NCBI GenBank assembly: GCA_032622095.1
Contig: CP136063.1
Coordinates: 10,335,814-10,399,813, forward strand
DNA length: 64,000 nt
Direction of reading: 5' to 3'
Origin: Siphonodentalium dalli
Taxonomy: Eukaryota; Mollusca; Scaphopoda; Gadilida; Siphonodentaliidae
Shown piece after piece: positions 27,750-39,711 of this stretch (position 1 is the stretch's first letter; each line of letters opens with the position of its first letter). The notes under the pieces were generated by a model. That model was not told where the DNA came from and did no database searches. It saw only the letters and a list, made by a program, of their open reading frames with translations. The translations under genes were made by a program, and so were the position numbers.

Positions 27750-30700
27750 CTTACATCGCTCGTATCGTGTGATATGTGCGGGAAATCAAGTATCATTATA
27801 AGTAACTTAACATTACATCGCTCGTATCCGTGTGATATGTGAGGGAAATCAAGTATCAATGTAAGTCACTTAACGGAACATCGCTCGTATCCGTGTGATA
27901 TGTGAGGGGAATCAAGTATCATTATAAGTCACTTAACCGAACATCGCTCGTATCCGTGTGATATGTGAGGGGAATCAAGTATCATTATAAGTCACTTAAC
28001 CGAACATCGCTCGTATCCGTGTGATATGTGCAGGAAATCAAGTATCATTATAAGTAACTTAACATTACATCGCTCGTATCCTTGTAATATGTGAGGGAAA
28101 TCAAGTATCATTATAAGTAACTTAACATTACATCGCTCGTATCGTGTGATATGTGAGGGGAATCAAGTATCATTATAAGTCACTTAACCGAACATCGCTC
28201 GTATCCTTGTAATATGTGCGGGAAATCAAGTATCATTATAAGTCACTTAACATTACATCTCTCGTATCCTTGTGATATGTGAGGGGAATCAAGTATCATT
28301 ATAAGTCACTTAACCGAACATCGCTCGTATCCGTGTGATATGTGAGGGGAATCAAGTATCATTATAAGTCACTTAACATTACATCGCTCGTATCCGTGTG
28401 ATATGTGAGGGGAATCAAGTATCATTATAAGTTACTTAACCTTACATCGCTCGTATCGTGTGATATGTGCAGGAAATCAAGTATCATTATAAGTAACTTA
28501 ACCTTACATCGCTCGTATCGTGTGATATGTGAGGGAAATCAAGTATCATTATAAGTCACTTAACCTTACATCGCTCGTATCCTTGTGATATGTGCAGGAA
28601 ATCAAGTATCATTATAAGTCACTTAACATTACATCGCTCGTATCCGTGTGATATGTGAGGGGAATCAAGTATCATTATAAGTTACTTAACCTTACATCGC
28701 TCGTATCGTGTGATATGTGCAGGAAATCAAGTATCATTATAAGTAACTTAACATTACATCGCTCGTATCGTGTGATATGTGAGGGAAATCAAGTATCATT
28801 ATAAGTCACTTAACCTTACATCGCTCGTATCCTTGTGATATGTGCAGGAAATCAAGTATCATTATAAGTCACTTAACCTTACATCGCTCGTATCCTTGTG
28901 AAATGTGCGGGAAATCAAGTATCATTATAAGTCACTTAACCTTACATCGCTCGTGTCCGTGTGATATGTGAGGGGAATCAAGTATCATTATAAGTTACTT
29001 AACCTTACATCGCTCGTATCCGTGTGATATGTGAGGGGAATCAAGTATCATTATAAGTTACTCAACCTTACATCGCTCGTATCGTGTGATATGTGCAGGA
29101 AATCAAGTATCATTATAAGTAACTTAACATTACATCGCTCGTATCGTGTGATATGTGCAGGAAATCAAGTATCATTATAAGTAACTTAACATTACATCGC
29201 TCGTATCGTGTGATATGTGAGGGAAATCAAGTATCATTATAAGTCACTTAACCTTACATCGCTCGTATCCTTGTGATATGTGCGGGAAATCAAGTATCAT
29301 TATAAGTCACTTAACCTTACATCGCTCGTATCCGTGTGATATGTGAGGGGAATCAAGTATCATTATAAGTTACTTAACTTTACATCGCTCGTATCCGTGT
29401 GATATGTGAGGGAATTCAAGTATCATTATAAGTCACTTAACCTTACATCGCTCGTATCGTGTGATATGTGAGGGGAATCAAGTATCATTATAAGTAACTT
29501 AACCGAACATCGCTCGTATCGTGTGATATGTGAGGGGAATCAAGTATCATTATAAGTCACTTAACCGAACATCGCTCGTATCGTGTGATATGTGAGGGGA
29601 ATCAAGTATCATTATAAGTCACTTAACCGAACATCGCTCGTATCCGTGTGATATGTGAGGGAACTCAAGTATCATTATAAGTCACTTAACCGAACATCGC
29701 TCGTATCGTGTGATATGTGAGGGGAATCAAGTATCATTATAAGTCACTTAACCTTACATCGCTCGTATCGTGTGATATGTGAGGGGAATCAAGTATCATT
29801 ATAAGTCACTTAACCGAACATCGCTCGTATCGTGTGATATGTGAGGGGAATCAAGTATCATTATAAGTCACTTAACCGAACATCGCTCGTATCCTTGTGA
29901 TATGTGCGGGAAATCAAGTATCATTATAAGTCACTTAACCGAACATCGCTCGTATCGTGTGATATGTGAGGGGAATCAAGTATCATTATAAGTCACTTAA
30001 CCGAACATCGCTCGTATCCGTGTAATATGTGAGGGAAATCAAGTATCATTATAAGTAACTTAACATTACATCGCTCGTATCGTGTGATATGTGCGGGAAA
30101 TCAAGTATCATTATAAGTAACTTAACATTACATCGCTCGTATCGTGTGATATGTGCGGGAAATCAAGTATCATTATAAGTAACTTAACATTACATCGCTC
30201 GTATCGTGTGATATGTGCGGGAAATCAAGTATCATTATAAGTAACTTAACATTACATCGCTCGTATCGTGTGATATGTGCGGGAAATCAAGTATCATTAT
30301 AAGTCACTTAACATTACATCGCTCGTATCCTTGTGATATGTGAGGGAAATCAAGTATCAATGTAAGTCACTTAACATTACATCGCTCGTATCGTGTGATA
30401 TGTGAGGGGAATCAAGTATCATTATAAGTAACTTAACATTACATCGCTCGTATCCGTGTGACATGTGCAGGAAATCAAGTATCATTATAAGTAACTTAAC
30501 ATTACATCGCTCGTATCCTTGTGATATGTGAGGGAAATCAAGTATCAATGTAAGTCACTAAACATTACATCGCTCGTATCGTGTGATATGTGAGGGGAAT
30601 CAAGTATCATTATAAGTCACTTAACCTTACATCGCTCGTATCGTGTGATATGTGAGGGGAATCAAGTATCATTATAAGTCACTTAACATTACATCGCTCG

Positions 30701-33700
30701 TATCCTTGTGATATGTGAGGGGAATCAAGTATCATTATAAGTAACTTAACATTACATCGCTCGTATCGTGTGCTATGTGAGGGGAATCAAGTATCATTAT
30801 AAGTCACTTAACATTACATCGCTCGTATCCTTGTGATATGTGAGGGGAATCAAGTATCATTATAAGTCACTTAACATTACATCGCTCGTATCGTGTGATA
30901 TGTGCAGGAAATCAAGTATCATTATAAGTCACTTAACATTACATCGCTCGTATCCTTGTGATATGTGCGGGAAATCAAGTATCATTATAAGTCACTTAAC
31001 ATTACATCGCTCGTATCCTTGTGATATGTGCGGGAAATCAAGTATCATTATAAGTAACTTAACATTACATCGCTCGTATCGTGTGATATGTGCGGGAAAT
31101 CAAGTATCATTATAAGTAACTTAACATTACATCGCTCGTATCGTGTGATATGTGCGGGAAATCAAGTATCAATGTAAGTCACTTAACCTTACATCGCTCG
31201 TATCGTGTGATATGTGAGGGGAATCAAGTATCATTATAAGTCACTTAACATTACATCGCTCGTATCCGTGTGATATGTGAGGGGAATCAAGTATCATTAT
31301 AAGTTACTTAACCTTACATCGCTCGTATCGTGTGATATGTGCAGGAAATCAAGTATCATTATAAGTAACTTAACATTACATCGCTCGTATCGTGTGATAT
31401 GTGAGGGAAATCAAGTATCATTATAAGTCACTTAACCTTCAATCGCTCGTATCCTTGTGATATGTGCAGGAAATCAAGTATCATTATAAGTCACTTAACC
31501 TTACATCGCTCGTATCCTTGTGAAATGTGCGGGAAATCAAGTATCATTATAAGTCACTTAACCTTACATCGCTCGTGTCCGTGTGATATGTGAGGGGAAT
31601 CAAGTATCATTATAAGTTACTTAACCTTACATCGCTCGTATCCGTGTGATATGTGAGGGGAATCAAGTATCATTATAAGTTACTCAACCTTACATCGCTC
31701 GTATCGTGTGATATGTGCAGGAAATCAAGTATCATTATAAGTAACTTAACATTACATCGCTCGTATCGTGTGATATGTGCAGGAAATCAAGTATCATTAT
31801 AAGTAACTTAACATTACATCGCTCGTATCGTGTGATATGTGAGGAAAATCAAGTATCATTATAAGTCACTTAACCTTACATCGCTCGTATCCTTGTGATA
31901 TGTGCGGGAAATCAAGTATCATTATAAGTCACTTAACCTTACATCGCTCGTATCCGTGTGATATGTGAGGGGAATCAAGTATCATTATAAGTTACTTAAC
32001 CTTACATCGCTCGTATCCGTGTGATATGTGAGGGAATTCAAGTATCATTATAAGTCACTTAACCTTACATCGCTCGTATCGTGTGATATGTGAGGGGAAT
32101 CAAGTATCATTATAAGTCACTTAACATTACATCGCTCGTATCCTTGTGATATGTGAGGGGAATCAAGTATCATTATAAGTAACTTAACATTACATCGCTC
32201 GTATCGTGTGATATGTGCAGGAAATCAAGTATCATTATAAGTCACTTAACATTACATCGCTCGTATCCTTGTGATATGTGCGGGAAATCAAGTATCATTA
32301 TAAGTAACTTAACATTACATCGCTCGTATCGTGTGATATGTGCGGGAAATCAAGTATCAATGTAAGTCACTTAACCTTACATCGCTCGTATCGTGTGATA
32401 TGTGAGGGGAATCAAGTATCATTATAAGTCACTTAACATTACATCGCTCGTATCCTTGTGATATGTGAGGGGAATCAAGTATCATTATAAGTCACTTAAC
32501 ATTACATCGCTCGTATCGTGTGATATGTGCAGGAAATCAAGTATCATTATAAGTCACTTAACATTACATCGCTCGTATCCTTGTGATATGTGCGGGAAAT
32601 CAAGTATCATTATAAGTAACTTAACATTACATCGCTCGTATCGTGTGATATGTGCGGGAAATCAATTATCATTATAAGTAACTTAACATTACATCGATCG
32701 TATCGTGTGATATGTGAGGGAAATCAAGTATCATTATAAGTCACTTAACATTACATCGCTCGTATCCTTGTGATATGTGCGGGAAATCAAGTATCAATGT
32801 AAGTCACTTAACCTTACATCGCTCGTATCGTGTTATATGTGAGGGGAATCAAGTATCATTATAAGTCACTTAACATTACATCGCTCGTATCCTTGTGATA
32901 TGTGAGGGGAATCAAGTATCATTATAAGTCACTTAACATTACATCGCTCGTATCGTGTGATATGTGCAGGAAATCAAGTATCATTATAAGTCACTTAACA
33001 TTACATCGCTCGTATCCTTGTGATATGTGCGGGAAATCAAGTATCATTATAAGTAACTTAACATTACATCGCTCGTATCGTGTGATATGTGCGGGAAATC
33101 AAGTATCATTATAAGTCACTTAACCTTACATCGCTCGTATCGTGTGATATGTGAGGGGAATCAAGTATCATTATAAGTCACTTAACCGAACATCGCTCGT
33201 ATCATGTGATATGTGCGGGAAATCAAGTATCATTATAAGTCACTTAACCGAACATCGCTCGTATCCATGTGATATGTGCGGGAAATCAAGTATCATTATA
33301 AGTCACTTAACCTTACATCGCTCGTATCCTTGTGATATGTGCAGGAAATCAAGTATCATTATAAGTAACTTAACATTACATCGCTCGTATTGTGTGATAT
33401 GTGAGGGAAATCAAGTATCATTATAAGTCACTTAACCTTACATCGCTCGTATCGTGTGATATGTGCAGGAAATCAAGTATCATTATAAGTAACTTAACAT
33501 TACATCGCTCGCATCGTGTGATATGTGAGGGAAATCAAGTATCATTATAAGTCACTTAACCTTACATCGCTCGTATCCTTGTGATATGTGCAGGAAATCA
33601 AGTATCATTATAAGTAACTTAACATTACATCGCTCGTATCGTGTGATATGTGAGGGAAATCAAGTATCATTATAAGTAACTTAACATTACATCGCTCGTA

Positions 33701-34770
33701 TCGTGTGATATGTGCAGGAAATCAAGTATCATTATAAGTAACTTAACATTACATCGCTCGTATCGTGTGATATGTGCGGGAAATCAAGTATCATTATAAG
33801 TCACTTAACCTTACATCGCTCGTATCCGTGTGATATGTGAGGGAAATCAAGTATCAATGTAAGTCACTTAACCGAACATCGCTCGTATCCATGTGATATG
33901 TGCGGGGAAATCAAGTATCATTGTAAGTCACTTAACATTACATCGCTCGTATCCGTGTGATATGTGAGGGAAATCAAGTATCATTATAAGTCACTTAACC
34001 TTACATCGCTCGTATCCGTGTGATATGTGAGGGAAATCAAGTATCATTATAAGTCACTTAACCTTACATCGCTCGTATCCTTGTGATATGTGCGGGAAAT
34101 CAAGTATCATTATAAGTAACTTAACATTACATCGCTCGTATCGTGTGATATGTGCGGGAAATCAAGTATCATTATAAGTCACTTAACCGAACATCGCTCG
34201 TATCGTGTGATATGTGAGGGGAATGTATCATTATAAGTCACTTAACCGAACATCGCTCGTATCCTTGTGATATGTGCGGGAAATCAAGTATCATTATAAG
34301 TCACTTAACCTTACATCGCTCGTATCCATGTGATATGTGCGGGGAAATCAAGTATCATTGTAAGTCACTTAACATTACATCGCTCGTATCCGTGTGATAT
34401 GTGCAGGAAATCAAGTATCATTATAAGTCACTTAACCTTACATCGCTCGTATCCGTGTGATATGTGAGGGAAATCAAGTATCATTATAAGTCACTTAACC
34501 TTACATCGCTCGTATCCTTGTGATATGTGCGGGAAATCAAGTATCATTATAAGTCACTTAACCTTACATCGCTCGTATCCATGTGATATGTGCGGGAAAT
34601 CAAGTATCATTATAAGTCACTTAACCTTACATCGCTCGTATCCATGTGATATGTGCGGGAAATCAAGTATCATTATAAGTCAGTTAGCATTACATCGCTC
34701 GTATCCGTGTGATATGTGAGGGGAATCAAGTATCATTATAAGTCACTTAACCGAACATCGCTCGTATCCC
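27750..34770 (+). repeat. 62/63-bp zinc-finger-derived satellite, block 2
   Basis: About 112 monomers of the same family and orientation as block 1, resuming right after truncated copy 3 of the 3,958-bp unit. The long super-units of block 1 (starts like 126) are not present; instead there is local duplication at offsets 2,622 bp and 437 bp. A few monomers carry a one-base insertion ('tgcggggaaatc', 33902 and 34339) or a deletion ('ggggaatgtatc' near 34220). The array ends at 'cgctcgtatccc', about 1.1 kb before the intact zinc-finger gene, which lies on the same strand. Confidence 0.93.
31232..32084 (+). repeat. 850-bp satellite segment duplicated from 28610-29462
   Basis: Rare variants in the same order (a 'cgctcgtgtccg' monomer at 28949 and 31571, 'gttactcaacc' next to it, and a 'gagggaattcaag' monomer) recur at an offset of 2,622 bp. 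Private changes such as 'accttcaatcgc' near 31435 separate the copies. Confidence 0.75.
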
Positions 34771-35150
34771 ATGGCGTGCCTCCTAACAGAGAATTAGTGC
34801 GTGTGAGTTTGACCTCTCAAGTTTACAGAATCCACGCCAATTTTTTATGATTTTTATTTCAAGTTCACATAGGATAACCGCCAATCAATACAAAGTCAAA
34901 ATGTACGAATTTATACCGGTCACATTTTCATCGCAAATCTGGTGCTCCATGAATCCATTCTTAAACTTGAATTACAAACCCCCGAAGGGTCAGTAATAAA
35001 CTATAACACTTTAACATTGATTGTTTTAAAGTTTCTGTATTGTGTCAAACTCAACACCAATGTCATGCTTCCTAACAGAGAAATAGTGCGTGTGAATATG
35101 ACCTCTCCAATTTTTCGACCAGAAGGTTTACAGAATCCACGCCAAATTAA
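34771..35150 (+). repeat. Flank with a direct repeat about 290 bp apart
   Basis: 34771-34846 and 35060-35150 share 'cctaacagaga', 'tagtgcgtgtga' and 'tttacagaatccacgccaa'. The first copy lacks about 15-20 bp ('tttttcgaccagaag') present in the second. Between them 'ccatgaatccattcttaaac' is an old relative of the minisatellite that follows. An 85-residue open frame crosses this area (34942-35199), but it has no recognisable features and I do not call it. Confidence 0.75.
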
Positions 35151-35235
35151 ATGTGATTGCAGTTTCAAGTTCGCCACTTGCTGCTCGCATGACAACTAAA
35201 TAGAGTGCTGAACGTTTCTGCCACCATGCGTTATG

Positions 35236-35570
35236 AATACCACGAAGGCTCAGTATCATCCATGCATCCATGCTAAAACTTTAATTATAAACACCCGGAT
35301 GTTCAGTAACGTGCACGAAGGCTCAGTATCATCCACGAATCCATGCTAAAACTTTAATTATAAACACCCCGAATGTTCAGTATCATCCATGAATCCATGC
35401 TAAAACTTTAATTATAAACACCACAAATGTTCGGTAACATGCATGAATGCTCAGTATCACCCATGAAGGCTCAGTATCATCAATGAAGGCTCAATATCAT
35501 CCATGAATCCATGCTAAAACTTTAATTATAAACACCCCGAATGTTCAGTAACATGCATGAATGTATCGGG
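35236..35570 (+). repeat. Composite minisatellite upstream of the zinc-finger gene
   Basis: It mixes an 18-20-bp word ('gaaggctcagtatcatcca') with a longer block ('gaatccatgctaaaacttta' followed by attataaacacc and gttcagtaac). Blocks occur about four times with different numbers of the short word between them. This is non-coding and variable in unit order. Confidence 0.85.
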
Positions 35571-35896
35571 GTATTTTAACCTGATCACTGACATTTATTC
35601 TGTACATTTTTCGATAGATTTATCTCACGTCACCATGGGAAAGCTTGGCGGACAAATTGTCACGTGAATATTGTCGAATATGTCAATTCTCTCATCATAA
35701 ACCTCTTATTGTCAAGAAAACTGTGTACTATAATCGTTTACTGGGCTGTAAATATTTCAAGTGCAATAACTTTTTTTTATAAACTATGTATTGCGACATT
35801 GTTCTATTCCGCACCCGCTGCTTAAGACCACTTATTTAAATGTAAGCCTAGTGCTCATTTGATCCTGTACAAAAACATTACATATACAGTTAAATA
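35571..35896 (+). other. Gene-proximal upstream region of the zinc-finger gene
   Basis: There are no repeats or other gene here. A TATTTAAA word at 35833-35840 lies about 55 bp upstream of the first ATG and could be a weak core promoter element. A pyrimidine-rich run ending in an AG near 35826 could equally be an intron acceptor. The sequence alone cannot decide between a promoter-proximal first exon and a last coding exon. Confidence 0.35.
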
Positions 35897-36817
35897 ATGT
35901 ATGGCGAGATGGAGCCATCAACAATGGAGACTGAAGATGATAAACACACACCGATAACTACATCACAGATGGCCGCGGAATCAGAGGTGTTAAGCAGTTT
36001 GTACAGTAAGACAAAGCACAAGGATGAGGGTTCATATCAGTGTGGGGTGAGCGAGAAATCATTTACTCAGTCGAGTAACCTAACGAAACGTACATGTAAG
36101 ATGGTTCATAAGAAAATCCACGCGGAAGATCGCCCGTACCAATGTGATGTTTGCGAGAAATCATTTACTCAGTTGAGTCACCTGACGAAACATAAGATGA
36201 TTCACACCGGGGATCGCCCGTATCAATGTGATGTGTGCGAGAAATCATTTACTCAGTCGAGTAATCTGAAAATGCATAAGAGAATCCACGCGGGAGATCG
36301 CCCGTATCAATGTGATGTGTGCGAGAAATCATTTACTCAGTTGAGTCACCTGACGAAACACAAGATGATTCACACCGGGGACCGCCCGTATCAATGTGAT
36401 GTGTGTGAGAACTCATTTACTCAGTCGAGTAATCTGAAGATGCATAAGATTATCCACACGGGACATCGCCCGTATCAATGTGATGTGTGCAATAAATCAT
36501 TTATTCGGTTGGGTCACCTGACTACACATAAGATGATCCACACAGGGGATCGCCCGTATCAATGTGATGTGTGCGATAAATCATTTACTCGGTTGACTCA
36601 CCTGACTACACACAAGAGGATCCACACCGGGGACCGCCCGTATCAATGTGATGTGTGTGAGAACTCATTTACTCAGTCGAGTAATCTGAAGATGCATAAG
36701 AGGATCCACACAGGGGATCGCCTGTATCAATGTGATGTGTGCGATAAATCATTTACTCGGTTGAGTCACCTGACTAAACATATGAGGATCCACACCCGTG
36801 AGGATCGCCCGTATTAA
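35897..36817 (+). CDS. C2H2 zinc-finger protein, nine-finger array
   Basis: 306 residues, predicted nuclear DNA-binding protein. Residues 1-46 are an acidic/polar leader without a KRAB, BTB or SCAN domain that I can see. Finger 1 (47-80) is degenerate: its second Cys is Ser (CGVS) and extra residues break the Cys/His spacing. Fingers 2-9 (81-306) are regular 28-residue C-x2-C-x12-H-x3-H modules with TGDRP-type linkers. Helix residues at -1,2,3,6 are QSHK (fingers 2,4), QSNM (3,5,8), RGHT (6), RTHT (7) and RSHK (9), so the array grew by two-finger duplication. It ends at TAA just after the last finger. The first ATG has a weak context; the in-frame ATG at 35909 (gagATGg) fits Kozak better. Upstream exons are possible. 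The function is inferred from the family only; the target is unknown. It is the likely relative of the source of the neighbouring satellite. Confidence 0.87.
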   Translation: MYGEMEPSTMETEDDKHTPITTSQMAAESEVLSSLYSKTKHKDEGSYQCGVSEKSFTQSSNLTKRTCKMVHKKIHAEDRPYQCDVCEKSFTQLSHLTKHKMIHTGDRPYQCDVCEKSFTQSSNLKMHKRIHAGDRPYQCDVCEKSFTQLSHLTKHKMIHTGDRPYQCDVCENSFTQSSNLKMHKIIHTGHRPYQCDVCNKSFIRLGHLTTHKMIHTGDRPYQCDVCDKSFTRLTHLTTHKRIHTGDRPYQCDVCENSFTQSSNLKMHKRIHTGDRLYQCDVCDKSFTRLSHLTKHMRIHTREDRPY

Positions 36818-36971
36818 TTTTATATTCCAGCAGCCGAGTATCGGATTTTGGCCTAATCCAAAATTCTCTGTTATAGTTTATCTCTTTGCTGATTATTCAT
36901 GGGGATGGTCTCTGTAATGTATTCTATGGTGGTTTTAGTTTGAACACAGGAGCTTGGAATTTGGTCAATTT

Positions 36972-37101
36972 GATGCCAATCTACAACATTCCATAGGTAT
37001 ATTTTTCCAGTTCTTCGAAAACCTCACTTTATTTCGGTAAGGTATTGTAAATTCACCAACGAAGACAAATCTGCGTATTCTTCATCACCCGTTCTAGAAT
37101 C
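36972..37101 (+). repeat. 130-bp inverted repeat, left arm
   Basis: This stretch is the reverse complement of 39712-39841 with a single difference that I can find. Similarity continues outward at 'cacaggagcttggaatttgg' (36945) versus its complement near 39990, but the left side lacks about 140 bp present in the right copy. It follows the zinc-finger gene directly and may include part of its 3' UTR. Confidence 0.88.
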
Positions 37102-38244
37102 TGAGTAGCGGAACTGGTAGCGAAATATGCGGAAACTTTAAAACTATGATCCGGAGACGGATAGCATGGCAAGTATCGTTTATAATTTCGAGCATAGCTG
37201 CTGATTACATGTTTATGACTGATCATCGTGAACTTTTTGATGGATCATAACATTGGCGTCTAGATGGGAACGAATCATTTTGGGCTCATTTGCATAAAAA
37301 CATGGCCGCTGACAGTTTGCCGACAGAGAAAACAATAACTTTGAAATAAAGGGATATAATCATATAACAAGGCCCACGTGCATTTTCGCATAATTTTTTA
37401 GAGTTATATCCCTTCGACCATAGCGCTCAACACCACACATTAAGGACCACATTCGGTTCCAAATTTCCATTTTATTTATTCATGAGGAATTGGTCATTTG
37501 TGAGACTATTTATTAGTGGTAATTGGTAGTTGGTAGCACCGTGAGACTTCAATGCACATAGTATACGGCAGCCCTGGGAATTAGCATCGACAATGGGCAG
37601 TGCCGAGGCAAAAGCCGACGCGAAATGAATTTGCGTTAGCATTTTTTTAGCCGAGGAAAATAAATATAGACATGTTCAATTAGTTTGTGAATTTGACGTT
37701 CGTTGAAGTGATAGTGATGCCATGATCCGTACGGCACATGTCCACAAAATAATTTTACTCGCAATTTGCACACATTGACACGATCAGCTAGTTTGGTCAA
37801 TAAAAATCTGACATCGTAATTCGCCTCCAAGCAACCGGTTACGGTTGATAGAGCAAGCTGCACCAACTTGAAAGGAGGTCATTGTACCAGTCGCATGCGC
37901 GCGACATACCAATCATCTCACAACGTCGCCAACTAATGCTAGCGCTTTGATGTTTCCGACGAAGCATATCCAACTTGACAAGCACGTGCTCCGATGTTTT
38001 TTAACTTTTTCGACTGCGTATTTCCGGGAAGTTTGGGACTATTATACATTTATACTTGCTCTAACTTCCCTGTTTGTTGGGACCATATGATGGGTTTCAA
38101 CCTACATGGAGAATATTATAACTTGGGACGGTATTCCGATATTTTTATTTCAGACGATATTATTGACGATATCAAAATTAAAACCGGCTATACCCGATAT
38201 ATCGTCATATCGCCCAGCACTATTCATTGGGGCTCGCCTGAATA
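37102..38244. other. No convincing gene
   Basis: There is unique-looking sequence here. The longest open frame runs from 37994 to 38305 on the + strand (103 residues); it has a hydrophobic N-terminal stretch but no domain I recognise, and it runs into a tandem repeat. I do not call it a gene. Confidence 0.5.
37345..37350 (+). terminator. Candidate poly(A) signal AATAAA
   Basis: This AATAAA lies 528 bp after the zinc-finger stop codon. In an A+T-rich genome such hexamers are frequent, so this is only a plausible 3' end. Confidence 0.25.
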
Positions 38245-38330
38245 TGAAAATCTGGCTACGAATGTGATCGCCATAGAAAAGCTGGCTACATTTGTGATCG
38301 ATTAAAAAACCTGGCTACGAATGTGATCGG
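38245..38330 (+). repeat. Three-copy tandem of about 30 bp
   Basis: 'ctggctacgaatgtgatcg' occurs at 38252 and 38311, with a variant ('ctggctacatttgtgatcg') at 38282; the spacings are 30 and 29 bp. Confidence 0.8.
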
Positions 38331-38593
38331 ATCGCGGAGCCTTGTGACAATGACCCCATCAGCGAAAGTTACATTAAGTAATGTTTTTAATATTTTTTTG
38401 GTATTTTTGATTTTGAGAAAAACAATGCCGATGGTGGCTAGCTGTCTTGAATTTAAAAATTGAATTTCCAATTCATGAGCACAGGCTATATAATCATATG
38501 CATAAAGCCATTCTTTAAGAGTTTTGGTGCTGATTCGTTACGACACGCGAGTCACGAGTGACATACTATTTATAGATCCTGGTACCGGTGCAG

Positions 38594-39121
38594 TTAAAGG
38601 TGGATTATCTCTTTGTAAACATGTATTATATAGTTACCGGGGTATAAAATATTAGATTTGAATCGAAAACTCCTGTCCGGAAATGCTTCTATCGATTAAT
38701 ATTAATTTTATTTCGAATATTTTCTGGTCTAAAAAGGGGTGTTTGTTCAGCTAACGAACAATAGTGGTTACTGTTAACATAGACCAGAAATTATATTGTG
38801 CAATTTTGTCACAAATAAACGTTAATTATAGTCATTATCGCTTATATCTGTGGAACAAAACAATACAAACAACCAATCTGTGTCATTTGACATTCGTTGC
38901 GTAGCCGTAGGAACAGCCCAGTGCTCTATATCGCAATACGGTCTCATCCGAATGGTCGGTTCTAAAAATAGTAACATAAATGGGCCCGATTTAATATTCG
39001 AAATAAAATCAATATTAATTGATAGAAGCTTTTCCGGACATAGGTCTTCAGTTCATATCTATTATTTTATACCCACGCAACTATTTAAAATTTGTTATTT
39101 AAAGAGATAATCCATCTTTAA
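38594..39121. mobile_element. TTAA-flanked non-autonomous element with 123-bp inverted ends
   Basis: TTAA at 38594-38597 and 39118-39121 encloses two long inverted arms (38598-38720 and 38994-39117). Both begin, read inward, with agRtggattatctctt and later share 'ggtataaaat' and 'ttcgaata'. Identity is roughly 80 percent. A second inner inverted pair (tttctggtct / agaccagaaa) lies at 38721-38790. TTAA duplications are typical of piggyBac-type elements, but the ends do not start with CCC, so the family is uncertain. No transposase; an 86-residue open frame inside is incidental. Confidence 0.7.
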
Positions 39122-39199
39122 CAATAGTTATAGTTGCTTATTACATAAAATTTATGTTAGCGAGTTTATCACTAACACAAATTTATAAACTAGTTATTC

Positions 39200-39239
39200 A
39201 GAGAGAGAGAGAGAGGGGGAGAGAGAGAGAGAGAGAGAG
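39200..39239. repeat. (GA)n microsatellite
   Basis: An uninterrupted GA tract apart from one short G run in the middle. Confidence 0.95.
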
Positions 39240-39356
39240 TTTTGGTCCCCTTATGACTAATAATTGCAACCAGTAGCATTACAAAGTCAAGTAGTACATA
39301 TAGGCCTACCGGTACATAACGAACATAAAACAAGAGGAAAAAACAATACCACGTTT

Positions 39357-39384
39357 AGAAATAGAAATAGAAATAGAAATAAAT
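39357..39384. repeat. (AGAAAT)n microsatellite
   Basis: About four copies of a hexamer, agaaat. Confidence 0.9.
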
Positions 39385-39711
39385 TATATATGAAATATTT
39401 GTACAAATTACCATTCAGTCAAATGAAGAATATCTTCTTGGGTAGTCGTCATTTTCATGAGATGATAACAGCAGACACAGAAAAATACAGAAATATTCAG
39501 GAAAATGCACAAAACATCAGGATTAGATCTTCAAAAACGAGCATAGTATGACGCAAACATAAACTGAGTTAAGTTTTCTGGCGCCTAAGTTCGAAAACCG
39601 CACGCACTTTCAAATATTTTTGAATTTAGCGGGCTTTAAATTTAGGTTTCGATTTTATTTCGTTCCGACTTTGTTATTCCGGAAAAATGGGTTTGTGTCG
39701 TTTGTCATTCC

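Noticed and set aside
37994-38305. 103-residue + strand open frame
   Set aside because: No domain or good start context, and its end lies in a three-copy tandem repeat. Possible but unsupported.
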